Both the position numbers and the translations under genes were made by a program. The notes below the pieces were generated by a model. That model did no database searches. It saw only the letters and a list, made by a program, of their open reading frames with translations, and was not told the DNA's origin. Below, piece by piece: positions 25,158-36,118 of a DNA stretch of 64,000 nt; the stretch's first letter is position 1; every line of letters begins with the position of its first letter. Origin of the DNA: Onchocerca volvulus (taxonomy: Eukaryota > Nematoda > Chromadorea > Rhabditida > Onchocercidae); assembly GCA_000499405.2 (NCBI GenBank), contig HG738140.1:9699560-9763559 (forward strand), written 5' to 3'.

Positions 25158-25989
25158 TTATGAAAAAAATATCCTGCAGAATGTTTGGTTCATTTTTGAT
25201 CTCTAACAAAATAAAGTTAAACATGAAAATCCGGAGACACCAGTTGATCGATCACGAAAAATGAACAGATGAAATCATTTAAATATGTCTTTTGATTTCT
25301 ACTCTCAACAAAAACGAATAAGGAAAAACACTGCAATAATATAGTTTTTAATTATAACAATGTCATAGTTGAAAAAGATTTGCTAATGGATAGAAACGAA
25401 TTCTACAAAGTGAAAAAAAGAAACTCTTCACTGAAAAACATTTATTATGGTTTTTGTATTTACTAAATATTATGGACCGAATATATCTTATTCGATAATA
25501 TTTGCAAGTGGAAATGGGAAACATTCAAGAAATAATTTAAAATCATTCCCACTAATATGAGATCTTAAATCCACAGTCAATGAAGTGCAAATTATAAGGT
25601 CAAGCTAAAAATTTGAAAAATACAATATTCCTTTATTGCTTAGTGAAAATTGCTTCTGTAGCTATGACAAATTTTATACATATTTGCAAAATTTTATATA
25701 TTTTTGCAATTTTATATATCTTTGCATGCATCTTCCACCTCTATTCCTATATTTACGTTATCATGAGTACTCCTCTTTAGAAAATATAGCCAAGTTTTCT
25801 ACTAATAATCTATCTTTATAACGATATGACGTTTGATAATCATTGGAACAAAGCCCATCATCTTCGGTTGTTCAACCGTTGGACCAAGTTTATCGCAGCA
25901 AATAGTTTAGTTTCTATCGATTGGTATTTTTATAAAAAAATTCTTTAAAATCTCATACTATCTGTCTCAAAATGTTTGAACATGGCAGA
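25158..25989. other. intergenic DNA
   Basis: AT-rich, with short imperfect repeats of a TTTGCAAAATTTTATA type at about 25670-25730. No gene supported. Confidence 0.5.
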
Positions 25990-26103
25990 TTAAATTCTAC
26001 TTCCCAGGTTTAATTTCCTCCCTTTCTTTATAATATATATTAAGATGTTCATAATTCCTGCAATTATAAGAATGCCGAAGAATAATGCCAGATAAGACTT
26101 CAT
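25990..26103 (-). CDS. candidate 37-aa membrane micropeptide
   Basis: ATG at 26103-26101 opens 37 codons to TAA at 25992-25990. The first 25 residues are hydrophobic (MKSYLALFFGILIIAG, then NILIYII). They are followed by a basic cytoplasmic-type tail KKGRK and a short polar end. This is the architecture of single-pass micropeptides such as the SERCA regulators, though no sequence similarity is claimed. It is intronless and isolated by more than 800 bases on each side from other calls. Chance hydrophobic frames are common in AT-rich DNA; the sharp hydrophobic-to-basic boundary is what makes this one stand out. Confidence 0.35.
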   Translation of the reverse strand: MKSYLALFFGILIIAGIMNILIYIIKKGRKLNLGSRI

Positions 26104-26681
26104 ATTATCATCCTTAATGAATTTCATTTCTTTAACATCCTTGAATCCTTAATTTACCGACTTCTCTAAAGTCTTGCAATTACTGACAATGGCTGGCTTA
26201 ATAGCCACTTATGGCCAGCAGTCTTATATGTAACAAAATAAGCTAGATGATGTATTTACGAGTAAAATATCTAGCATATAGCTTGAGGGACATTTGGCTA
26301 TTTGAATTCCTAATATTCTGATTTTTTTCTTTTCATTTACATTCAAATTATTGGCAAAATACTGAATCACTGCAAAATTTGCACGAAAAAAATGCTTTGA
26401 TTTTACTTACATTCAATGGAAATCTGGAAATCTAAGCAAATAATGAGATAGCCATAATTTATTTAAAATAAGATATATAATAATGCTAGTATGAAATGAA
26501 AAAATGCAAAGAGAAGTGAAGGATTACAAAGTTTAGTGTCGAAATGGCATTTTCGACCATAGATTCTACCGGACACATTTCAGTGTTGAAAAAAATAAGC
26601 TTACACATATACTCATATTTATACATATATCCACACATAAATACTTAAGCACATAAACACCCACGCAAATACAGACACATA

Positions 26682-26728
<47 letters not shown>

Positions 26729-27282
26729 GCACACATATATGTAACACAACTCTGAGCATACGATATTCTTTCGTAAAATTTCAACAGTACAATAAAAGGC
26801 GATTTGTAGGAGCAATAATTTATTAATTTTGTACTTTCTAGTACCAGTTTTTAAAGGGCACCTTCATTTCGAAGCGTACTTTTCTAATTACCACTTTGAT
26901 AAAGTGAAGTGCGAAAGTATTACTCAAAATAAGATAGAAGCAATTTTATTAACGATGTCTCACATAAATACAAAAATCAGTTTGACGTAATTGATTGTGT
27001 GGACAAATGAAAGAAATAGATAATTCAAAAAAAGTAATTATCGGACTTCCGTATCACTTGAATTAGAACATACTGGGTGAATTCGAAGTTCATCACAGAT
27101 AATAAATCAAAGAGAATTTATGGTCTGAATACTTGTATCTTTTAATGACTACAACAGTTTTTTGTATTTAATTTTTTTTTCTCATATATAAAAGATTAAA
27201 AACATAGTACTGAATATAATCAAACAGCATAATATACCATTATTATCTACTCATATCTGATTCCACTGAAGTAATAAAGATA
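26104..27282. other. intergenic DNA with a CA microsatellite
   Basis: Contains a simple repeat at 26670-26736 and otherwise no recognisable feature. Confidence 0.5.
26670..26736. repeat. (CA)n microsatellite
   Basis: An almost pure run of AC dinucleotides (pure core about 26689-26727) flanked by CATA/CACA variants. The minus-strand Val/Cys ORF across it is an artefact of the repeat. Confidence 0.95.
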
Positions 27283-30200
27283 TCAATTTTGGGCTAATTC
27301 AGGCATAAGTTTTTTTATTCTTTCTGGAATACAGTCCACGAATTCCTATAAATTTAGTATTAAATGCTTCTATATAATAATCTAAACTGGAATTTCATTT
27401 GATAAAATTTAAAGTTTGGATTGAAAATTAGAGCTATTTTGATTTCAAATTCCAAAAAAAAAAGAAAAAAAAGAAAGAAAAAAATTGGATAAGTGATGCA
27501 AAAAATAAGAACAACCTGATGATTTATCCAATGTGCTGTAGCTAACACACCACCACTATTTGATATTTGTGTATCTGCACCATAATACAAATCACTTCCT
27601 GAGATATCAGTAAGTTTGCCACCTAAAAAATTGAAAAACTACTTTGCTCCAAAATTTGCAAATCTACGCAATCAGCTGAGTTCTAAAAGATGAAGAGTTA
27701 TCTAATATCTACTACTTTCAAAAAAAAAAGCAGTTAACCTGATGCAGTAATTATTGCTTCTGGAGCACACGTATCCCATTTCTTACAACCAGGACTAGCA
27801 AAAACATAAGCAGCAGCACCTTCCAAACATTTTAAGACCTAAAAAAATATCTGCTCTGGCATCATGCTAAAGTAATAATTACTATTGCCCTTTTAATCTT
27901 TTCAATAAAAAAAAGACGTAATAAACAAAATAATCGAAAGCACTCATGGCATAATGCATATTATCAACTAAACTTCACTTTTCATAGCGGTAGTTTCTCT
28001 GCTGAGAACCTTATTAATTACTATTTACATCCACAAAAGAAATGGCCTCCCGTCATTTCAAATGTGTATCATGACGTGATGTAAATGAACTCACAATTTA
28101 AACTATTTGTTATCAGAAGAAGGTTACATTATGTCAAAAATAATTTCATTTCACAATTACGTTAGAAAATGTATAACATGCCTTAAATCCGGCTCCACCA
28201 ACAAATTCAACATCGCTAATTAGATTTTTTTCTTTCAAAATGTTTAGTGTATCACGAATGTAAGGAGTAGAATGACTTCGTGTTGTTACAGCATATCGTT
28301 GTGAATTATCTATAACGAATGCGTTATAATGACAAGTATTATAATGAAATGCAGTGCAACAGCTACAAGTTGAAAAATAGATTTTACATCAGACAACTAA
28401 GAGAATGTTAGGTGATGATTATAAATTATTGTGTAGAGATGAAACGAAATAAGAATTCGATCACGTCATGATGACGTGATAGTAAATTAATATTCCTATA
28501 CGAAAATTTCCTATAGATATTATGTCATGGAAACTTGCAGCACATTCTCTGAAACTGGAAGAACTATTTGAAATAGTACTTTTGACAATTTCAATACCAT
28601 GAACGCCCAGTCCTTTGATTGCCCAAATTGTACGACTTACTGCATCAGTTCCCCAAAAAGGCTGATGTATAATACCAGCTACTGGCCGTCCCTGATATGA
28701 TACACCAATCAATACGGTTACTTCTTGCTGACGAGCTGCAAAATAACATAATATTTTCATATCATTTCATGTGATGCAGTTTTTTTTCTAACTTATCATT
28801 TACGCCGATGCTTGAATCACCAAAGCAACAATACATCACAATAACTAAACCACAGCTGTGCTTGCATTCAGACCAGGGTCCGTATTCGTTGAAAATTCCA
28901 AAGAGGAAAAAACATTGAAATTTCGAACAAAAGAAGATTGCAAATGAATATAACAATAGCCCAATTAATATATGTTCTGACACTAAAAAGCAACATCCCT
29001 ATCTCAATTAATCACATGATACAAATGAATGGAAAAGAACTGTTATTTATAAGCACTGGAAAAATTTTATGAAAATGACAATGAAAGTAAAATTTACACA
29101 TATTGCCTTCGGCTGCAACTAATTCATAAGTTCCATCTAAAGGATCTACCCAAATCACCACCTGCAAAACTGTCACTTTTAAAACAATGCGACGGAAATT
29201 GTCATAAAAATAAACTGAGAGCGGATTCAATTTTCTCACAATTATAGAACACTATGGTGATATGTTGCTGACATAAAATTAAAATAAAACAGTAAAAAGT
29301 CATTAAACAAAAACATACATCATCCGACGTTATCTGGCGCATTTCATCACTACACTCATTATCATATATCAATACACTGGGATCAAAATCATTTATCACA
29401 CTCGTTCCCGTTGGTGCAACGTTCTGTAAGATAGGTAATGGTTTACATAAATTTCTAAAATATTTATCTCTATGTTTTGGCCCCCTTTCCATCAACAAAG
29501 TCGAGCATCGCTCGAGTCGCTAAATCTCATTTCATTTCAGTAGTAATTTACTTTGAATTTTTTATACTCAGCAGACGGTCAATATTCATAAAAGCATCAT
29601 CATTAAAAGAAAATTCATGCAGCAAAAAATCATATAACTCATCTGTGTTTAGTTTCTTGCAATTTTTTGAAATGTTTTAATATTTGCTTTACTAAACAAA
29701 ATTTGAATTCGAATGCTTCAAAAGTTAACAATTATATTCAATAAATTCGTCAATTTTCGCTTAAAAATACATGTTTTCGTAGGAACGGATGTATTCTAGT
29801 TTTAAAAAAGAATTGAAAGGATAATAAAATGTTGCAGAAATAAGCAAATGAGTAAGAATATAAAGCCGAGTCTGATTTCTTACTTCTTCACCAATAATTT
29901 TCAGAGTATCGCCAAAATGTTTGCGTAATGATGAAATAATACAATCTTCCGCAGCAATATCTGCATCCGTATACAAGTCTCGTAAACTAACAGGTCCTTT
30001 ATAATATGGTTTGCCGGTACCACTGAAAGCCCACTCCTAAAAATTAAAAAAATACTCCTGCCTGATGATTCTCTCTAATTATTGCTGATGTCATGAAATT
30101 TTTGTTTGATGAATAATACGGACATAGTAGTTGGGAAGGTTTTTACTTTTTGATGGGGGATTTATTGATGGTATACGTTATAGAATAATTATTTGGGAAC

Positions 30201-30747
30201 ATCACAGGATATATCATATTATTTCAGTTATACCGATACCTAACAAAAATGTCATAGCGCTATCTAGAGGCACTGCTGATAGCAATTTCCATAAAAACTA
30301 ACGTTAACAACATGGCTTTTTGAATATTATCGGATTTCTCAATGAATTTAATATAATTAATGTTAACTTAATAATGTAATACCATCGTGTCAGATTTTGA
30401 AGAATACAGTTGAGGGACATAAGTTCTAGGCAATAATATATTTATAATTAATAATATTTACAATCTGATATTTTGAAAGTAGTATATATAAAAGCTGAAG
30501 CAGAAAATTGAGTAAATTCATTACAATTCAAATAAGTAATTCAATTTGATGAAAGACCTCGTTATTAGCTATACTAAAAATTGCTACAAATTAATGAAAA
30601 AGACCTAAGTTTGCCAGTAAAACTAACTTTGATAATACTTCCGGCTCGCTCAGCGACACTTGTTGATAAAGCCACCAATTGGGTTATAAAACAGGAACGC
30701 TTGAGCATTTCTTGCTTTTTTTCCAAATCCATGGCATTATCTGCCAT
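27283..30747 (-). CDS. BPNT1: 3'(2'),5'-bisphosphate nucleotidase, 331 aa
   Basis: Nine exons join in phase: 30747-30628, 30036-29884, 29423-29319, 29161-29098, 28735-28580, 28309-28182, 27838-27739, 27622-27516 and 27345-27283. BPNT1 removes the 3'-phosphate from PAP, the by-product of sulfation, and belongs to the Li+-sensitive, Mg2+-dependent inositol-phosphatase superfamily. The metal-site motifs are present: D-x2-T-x-A-D (60-66), IIGEE (87-91), WVDPLDGT (130-137) and KKWDTCAPE (261-269). Length is close to the usual 308 residues of the human enzyme. The ATG directly follows TTTTCTCAG, fitting trans-splicing. The intron after GGAGFK starts with GC. The donor after exon 4 is uncertain: T|GTAAAT (used here) adds three residues compared with the alternative GC donor G|GCAATA. 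Confidence 0.93.
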
Positions 30748-30758
30748 CTGAGAAAATT
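30748..30758 (-). promoter_or_regulatory. trans-splice acceptor before BPNT1
   Basis: On the minus strand AATTTTCTCAG ends immediately before the BPNT1 ATG. With no upstream coding exon in phase, the simplest reading is a spliced-leader addition site; a 5'-UTR intron is the alternative. Confidence 0.5.
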
Positions 30759-31704
30759 CTAAATCATTGATAAAGAAATGCAAATTCGATAATATCGAGC
30801 AAGGAATGTAAAAGTATGAACAAAGAAAAGACTTGCAGAATTCACAGCCTCGAACTATCCAGGACCTCCCAATCAGGATTCATCGGGAAAAACATTTCTG
30901 GGTAGTTATGAGCGAGAAAAACCCACCAATGTAAAAACTGGCGAACCGCGAATTACAGCACAATCCGGCAAAAGAAACACAAATCAAAAAAAAATGGCGA
31001 TGTGAAGCCAACAAAGATTCCGAATTAGATACCTGTCATGAGACTTTCGGAAGCTTCAAAAAACAATGTTTGAACTCGTCAACTCTCATTTTGCTGGCTT
31101 GCGAAATGAAACCTTCTCCAACTCTCCCTATTCGTTAAGCAAAATTGTTGAATAGCACATGCCTTATAGCTTGTAAAAATATTTTAGCTATTTAAATGAA
31201 ATGTTCCAGTAATATTTCCTTTTCTGAGAAGTCACAAAGTATTTAAATCTATGAAAATTGTAATTTATCAGTATTATTCCAGAGTTTTGGTTTCTTTGCA
31301 AAATTGTAAATTGTAATTAAATTCGCAGAAGTATTGGAATTTTAAAGATATAATAAAGGTTTGATGTCACTGAGATACGATTTTTTTTCACCATTTTCTT
31401 TCCGAAACTGGAAAATGGTACTGATTTTCTTATTGAGAATAGTATATTTTGATAAAACTACATTATAAATCATTATAAGTTTTATGGAAACTTTAAGAAA
31501 TCAAGTGAATTCGGAAGACAAAATTTTGTTTCAATTTTTCCTTGTTCTCAAAGAACTAATTCTATATTGAAAAAACCGGTTTCCAAATATTATTCTGAAA
31601 ATTTTATAGCATGGAGTATAATGTGCTCATAAAATATACAAGAGCGGGCATGGAACAAGTTTTTTATAGTTGAATTATTCAATGAAATACAATAGCGAAT
31701 AAAA
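30759..31704. other. intergenic between BPNT1 and MECR
   Basis: About 0.95 kb between two genes on the same strand. It includes a GC-richer stretch at about 30840-31130 with no long open frame, possibly a relic. I see no gene. The spacing would be long for a C. elegans operon but does not exclude co-transcription. Confidence 0.4.
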
Positions 31705-34700
31705 TTAGTGCACAAAAAGCTGTTTTCCACCTAATGAATTCATTGTATTGCTTATTGCTTTTTGCCAGTCATCGAGTTTGATCTTATAAAAATTCGTTGG
31801 TCGCAATTTCCCGTTTTGAATCAAATTAGCTAACTCGCTGAACATTTTCTTTTTTTTCTGAAGAAAAGTTATTTTAATTTTCTGATATTCTGGTTACATC
31901 TCAATATTTTTACATTTTAATTTGAAACAATACACGATTAATTTTCATACATTTATTTTTACAATAAAGCAGTAAATATTTCAAATTATATATTGGGAAA
32001 AAACTTGAAGTTTGAGTTTTATTATTCAATCAAATATATGCGAACATCATCAAAAAATAAAAACTTTCAAGAAGAAAAAAGTTCTTCAAAGAGAATTAAT
32101 ATTTGCATGTGAAAGTAGAGATTGCCATCATTATTGAGAAAAATGTCTAAAATGTATAAAACTATAAAACTATTCTTAGAAAATAACTAACCACTTCATT
32201 TTCTGGTAGAGTGTACCAATGTGACATCCAGAAACCATGCAGTTGAATATTTTTGAAAATAAACGGACCAGTTGGTGCCTGGATTATTTCAAAGATCAGT
32301 ACTGCAAGGACAAATAATTATGACGGAGAGACAATAAAAGTTTGTTTTGCTCTTGTGATGATGTTCATATAATAGAATGCTTGTGGCATTAGGATTCAAG
32401 CATCTGGTGTTACAACAGAACTATATGAAAAATGTATTTCAAATTTTAATTCATTATAATGAACAGAAAAGTTCGTTTAACCGAAGCTTCAAATCAGGCT
32501 TCATTTTTCACTTTACGCTAAACTTCAGTCACATTTTCACAATACATTATTTTCTCTGTATAATTTAAAATTAATAACCTGAATTGGCTGCTTACTCATT
32601 CCACCATAAGTAACCATCACGCCGTCATTTTCTAAGCAATTAATTAATAGCAAGGTACTGCGACCGCCAACACAATTCAATGCGAGACGAGCACTATTAG
32701 CCTAAAACTATATCTGAGCCAAAACATTCAAAAGATTTTTATGAAATAAAATGAACTTATTTTAAGTTCCAACTGATAAAAAGACTACTTTATTTAATAA
32801 ATGAATAATGGAAAGGTTTGTTTCCATCATTCAAATCTATTTCTCTCTTCAGAAAATAAATAAAGGCATTAGTTTGTTTAATTGTCTTCATTATATTATT
32901 TCAGATCTCACGTGTTTCAAAAATACCTGAAGCACTCTTTCATCACATGAAAAACTATATGCTCATCACCATGATAAATTTATACAAAAAGAGAAAGATA
33001 TTCAGAAATAGAGACAGTTTCTAATTCTCAACAAATTTATTCTCTATTATAAAAATAAAGAAATTTGTATAAAGTAGTTTAAATATACAACAGATACGCC
33101 GATCATCATTTTTTCTTCAAAAAAAAAAAAAAGAGGTAAAAATTACGGATAAAAAAAGAAGAGTTTTTCATCAAATCATTCTGTAGTTTACATAACTAAA
33201 ATTTGTAAAAGCGTTTGGTCGCGAGGCTCAGATTAGCACAAACAAAATTTTGTCTTTCTGGCGATATTACGGTCTTCTTCATAACGGTAAAAACAATACC
33301 ACAGCGAATTGATAATTTCATTATCTGCAGCATGAAAAAGTAAAAACAATAAAACTAACTTTTGTTTTCATTTCTTTAAACAATTCATTTTCGGTAAGAA
33401 CATGATCCGCTCCTAACATTTTAAGTTCATCCGCAACTTCAGCAAAATTTGGTCTTTCACGGATAAGACTCATCGTTCGATACTCCCATGCTTTAGCTAG
33501 CTTAAAACATAATAAAAAAGCAAATTCAGAATAAAAAGCTAATTTTAAAAAGCAAACACAAATATTATCTTTTCTATGGATAGTAACGATTTATATAATA
33601 AATTTAAGGACATGGATCAATAAATCAAATACGTGCAATCTTTTTAGGCAAAATGAATCACACGACTTCGAATTTATCACCTGGATAACAGCTCTACCAA
33701 CAGCAGAATTACCACCATTTTGAACAACCAAATCACCGGGACGCAACTTTACAAAATCTCTCAACATACGATACGCTGTGGGAGGATTAATCTATAAGAA
33801 TGATTTTGAAAGAAAAGTATGAATATATCGAGTTATATTTGATTCTCTCAAATTTATTCTTTAATAAGAAGTAGTTCATAATAAAAACTTCACAATAAGG
33901 AATTAGATGTTTGGGCTTACTTGAAAAGTGGCACTAGCTTCCAGAGATAAATCCTTATCAATTTTTATCAAATCCTTTTCACTAATGTTAGCGTAAGTTT
34001 GCCAGGTGCCAACACCTGCACGTGATGCAATAACTCTGTCGCCCGGACTTAATTCACTGATACCATCACCCACCTAAAATCTTTTTTATATGTAGGACTC
34101 TAAATTACAAGTTCGGTTATTATTCTACAAAACACCTAATAGAAAATTGATAGAAGGAAATCAAAAAAGCAAAATTTAATTCAGCTTAGTAACCTACTTC
34201 CTCAACTTCTCCAACCATCTCATTTCCGCCAACAGCTGGTAATGGTAGTTTAATCGGATAAACACCTTGCACTTGATTGATATCAGCAGGATTCACTGGT
34301 GAAGCAAGAAAACGAACACGAACTTTACCAAGATCCGGTTTCGAACCAATTTCCACTTCCCGCAAATATAAAACCTATTTTGAAATTGAAAATTGTGACT
34401 GCTTTCAAGAAGACTAAAAAAAAAGCACTAAAGGAGCAGCTGAGTTAATTCTTGAGCACATAAAAATTTTGAAAACTTAAAGATTATTTTAATTTAATCT
34501 ATATCTTTATTTTCTACTGGTTAATCTATATCGGAAAACATGATCCACACGAGAACTTCATCCAGTGTATCCGAAAATGAAGAGAAGATAGAACAAGTAT
34601 ACCTTTTCTGGATCACCATAATTATTATACACTAACTGTTTTGAGGTAAGATATCGATAGGAGCAACTTCGATAACAAACCGCCATATTCCTTGCCATTG

Positions 34701-34707
34701 TTAACAT
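31705..34707 (-). CDS. MECR: mitochondrial enoyl-[ACP]/trans-2-enoyl-CoA reductase, 349 aa
   Basis: Eight exons, all with phase-0 boundaries: 34707-34603, 34374-34198, 34073-33921, 33791-33681, 33500-33360, 32701-32579, 32278-32192, 31857-31705. The protein is an MDR-superfamily NADPH-dependent reductase of mitochondrial fatty-acid synthesis. In order: a basic, Arg/Tyr-rich presequence (1-34); [25 protein letters not shown] and GTWQTYA in the catalytic domain; [10 protein letters not shown] and [15 protein letters not shown] for the nucleotide-binding fold; [20 protein letters not shown] and HGFWMSHW towards the end. It is a little shorter than the 373-residue human enzyme. The ATG lies two bases after TTTCTATAG, a likely trans-splice acceptor; an upstream in-frame GTG would not be preferred. 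Confidence 0.95.
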
Positions 34708-36118
34708 TTCTATAGAAAATGCATAGAAACGACAAGCTAACACTAAGTTTTAGGCTTTAAAAAAAAATTAAGAAGGCCACAGATAATGTTTCTCTATTTA
34801 TAATTTTTCTCGTCCCTTGAAGAAGACTAGGTAATTTAAGTCACCGATTTATGTGTAACCTGTAAAATAAAAAATCAAAAAACTCACAAAGTTTGTGGGA
34901 CAAAGCGGGAACAATTTAAAACACATTTTTAAGGATTCTGCTAATCAGCTTCTTAACTAAATAGTGTATCTATTAGTTCGAGTAAAAATGCACAACATTC
35001 ACCAGTAAAAAACCAGTCTTGAATCCATACTATTCTCCAACAATGGCAATAAATGTTGACGAACTGGAGTCAGGACTTTTGTCATTCATACAAAATAAAA
35101 TAACACTAATTTTTTTTTTTTTTTTTTTTGTGATGTGATCTTCAGTTAGTGACGCAATTCTATGCAGTTAATATTGCGATCAGTTTGAAGCACTGAAATT
35201 GATAATAATTGCAGTTTCAAACACTTATATACAAAATTTTATTGAACGCCCTGATTCGGAACAGAAACAAAATAAATTTTCGATGGCATAAAAATTCACT
35301 TATCAAAAGAAGCAAATAATGTGAAACACACCAACCAAAGAAAACTAAATAAGTATTTCAACTAAGATATTATCTAAGGAACTGGATTGGAATGGCCAGC
35401 TTTTAAGCAGCAAGTTATTTTTGGTGGGTTAATAACAATAATTCGTACCTAAAACGAGTTATGCATAAACAATTAGTGAAGCATGCTTCTGAAAAATCTT
35501 CAAATATCCAATAAAGAGAGTTCATAAACTTCTGACAAATTCATTCAAAAAGAAAACAATATAATCATAAACTGTTAAGGTTATTTCATGATTAGAAAAG
35601 CAAAAATTGCGGACAAAACATACATGATAATCGTTACAAGCAAGCTATGTATTTTTCTGCTTCTAGCTTATTATGATCCAAGTTATTGTTTGATGAAAAA
35701 TGATATAGTGTGAGGTATTATTATTCATTTCATATTATATGCTGATAAAATTATCATCTCATTTGAAAATATTTCATTAACTCATAATGATATAGGACAG
35801 TTAGCGGAAGAATTATCATTAATGCCTTACACATTTATGATGTACTCTACACTTTTCATCCAACTTTAATATTTTATTCTTCACAAGAAGAATAAATTCA
35901 TATCTCTGCTAATAAATAGCCAACTTCTAAACTTGCCACAATTCTATGATGATAAAACTCATTACCTATAAAAGACTGTTTTATACCATTATGAGTCCGT
36001 TGGGTATTTCCTTTTATTTGGTAAGTATCAGCAAAGAATTATAGCTGAAAAAAAGTGGCAATTATTGTAATTTTGACTGAAGAATAACTTTAACACAAAG
36101 AGTGAACAAATATTAGTT
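34708..36118. other. intergenic between MECR and SREK1
   Basis: Holds the MECR trans-splice acceptor (TTTCTATAG, 34710-34718 on the minus strand) and a poly-T tract at 35110-35130. No gene is supported. Confidence 0.5.

Noticed and set aside
26566..26784. 72-codon Val/Cys-rich minus-strand ORF
   Set aside because: It is the CA microsatellite read as codons.
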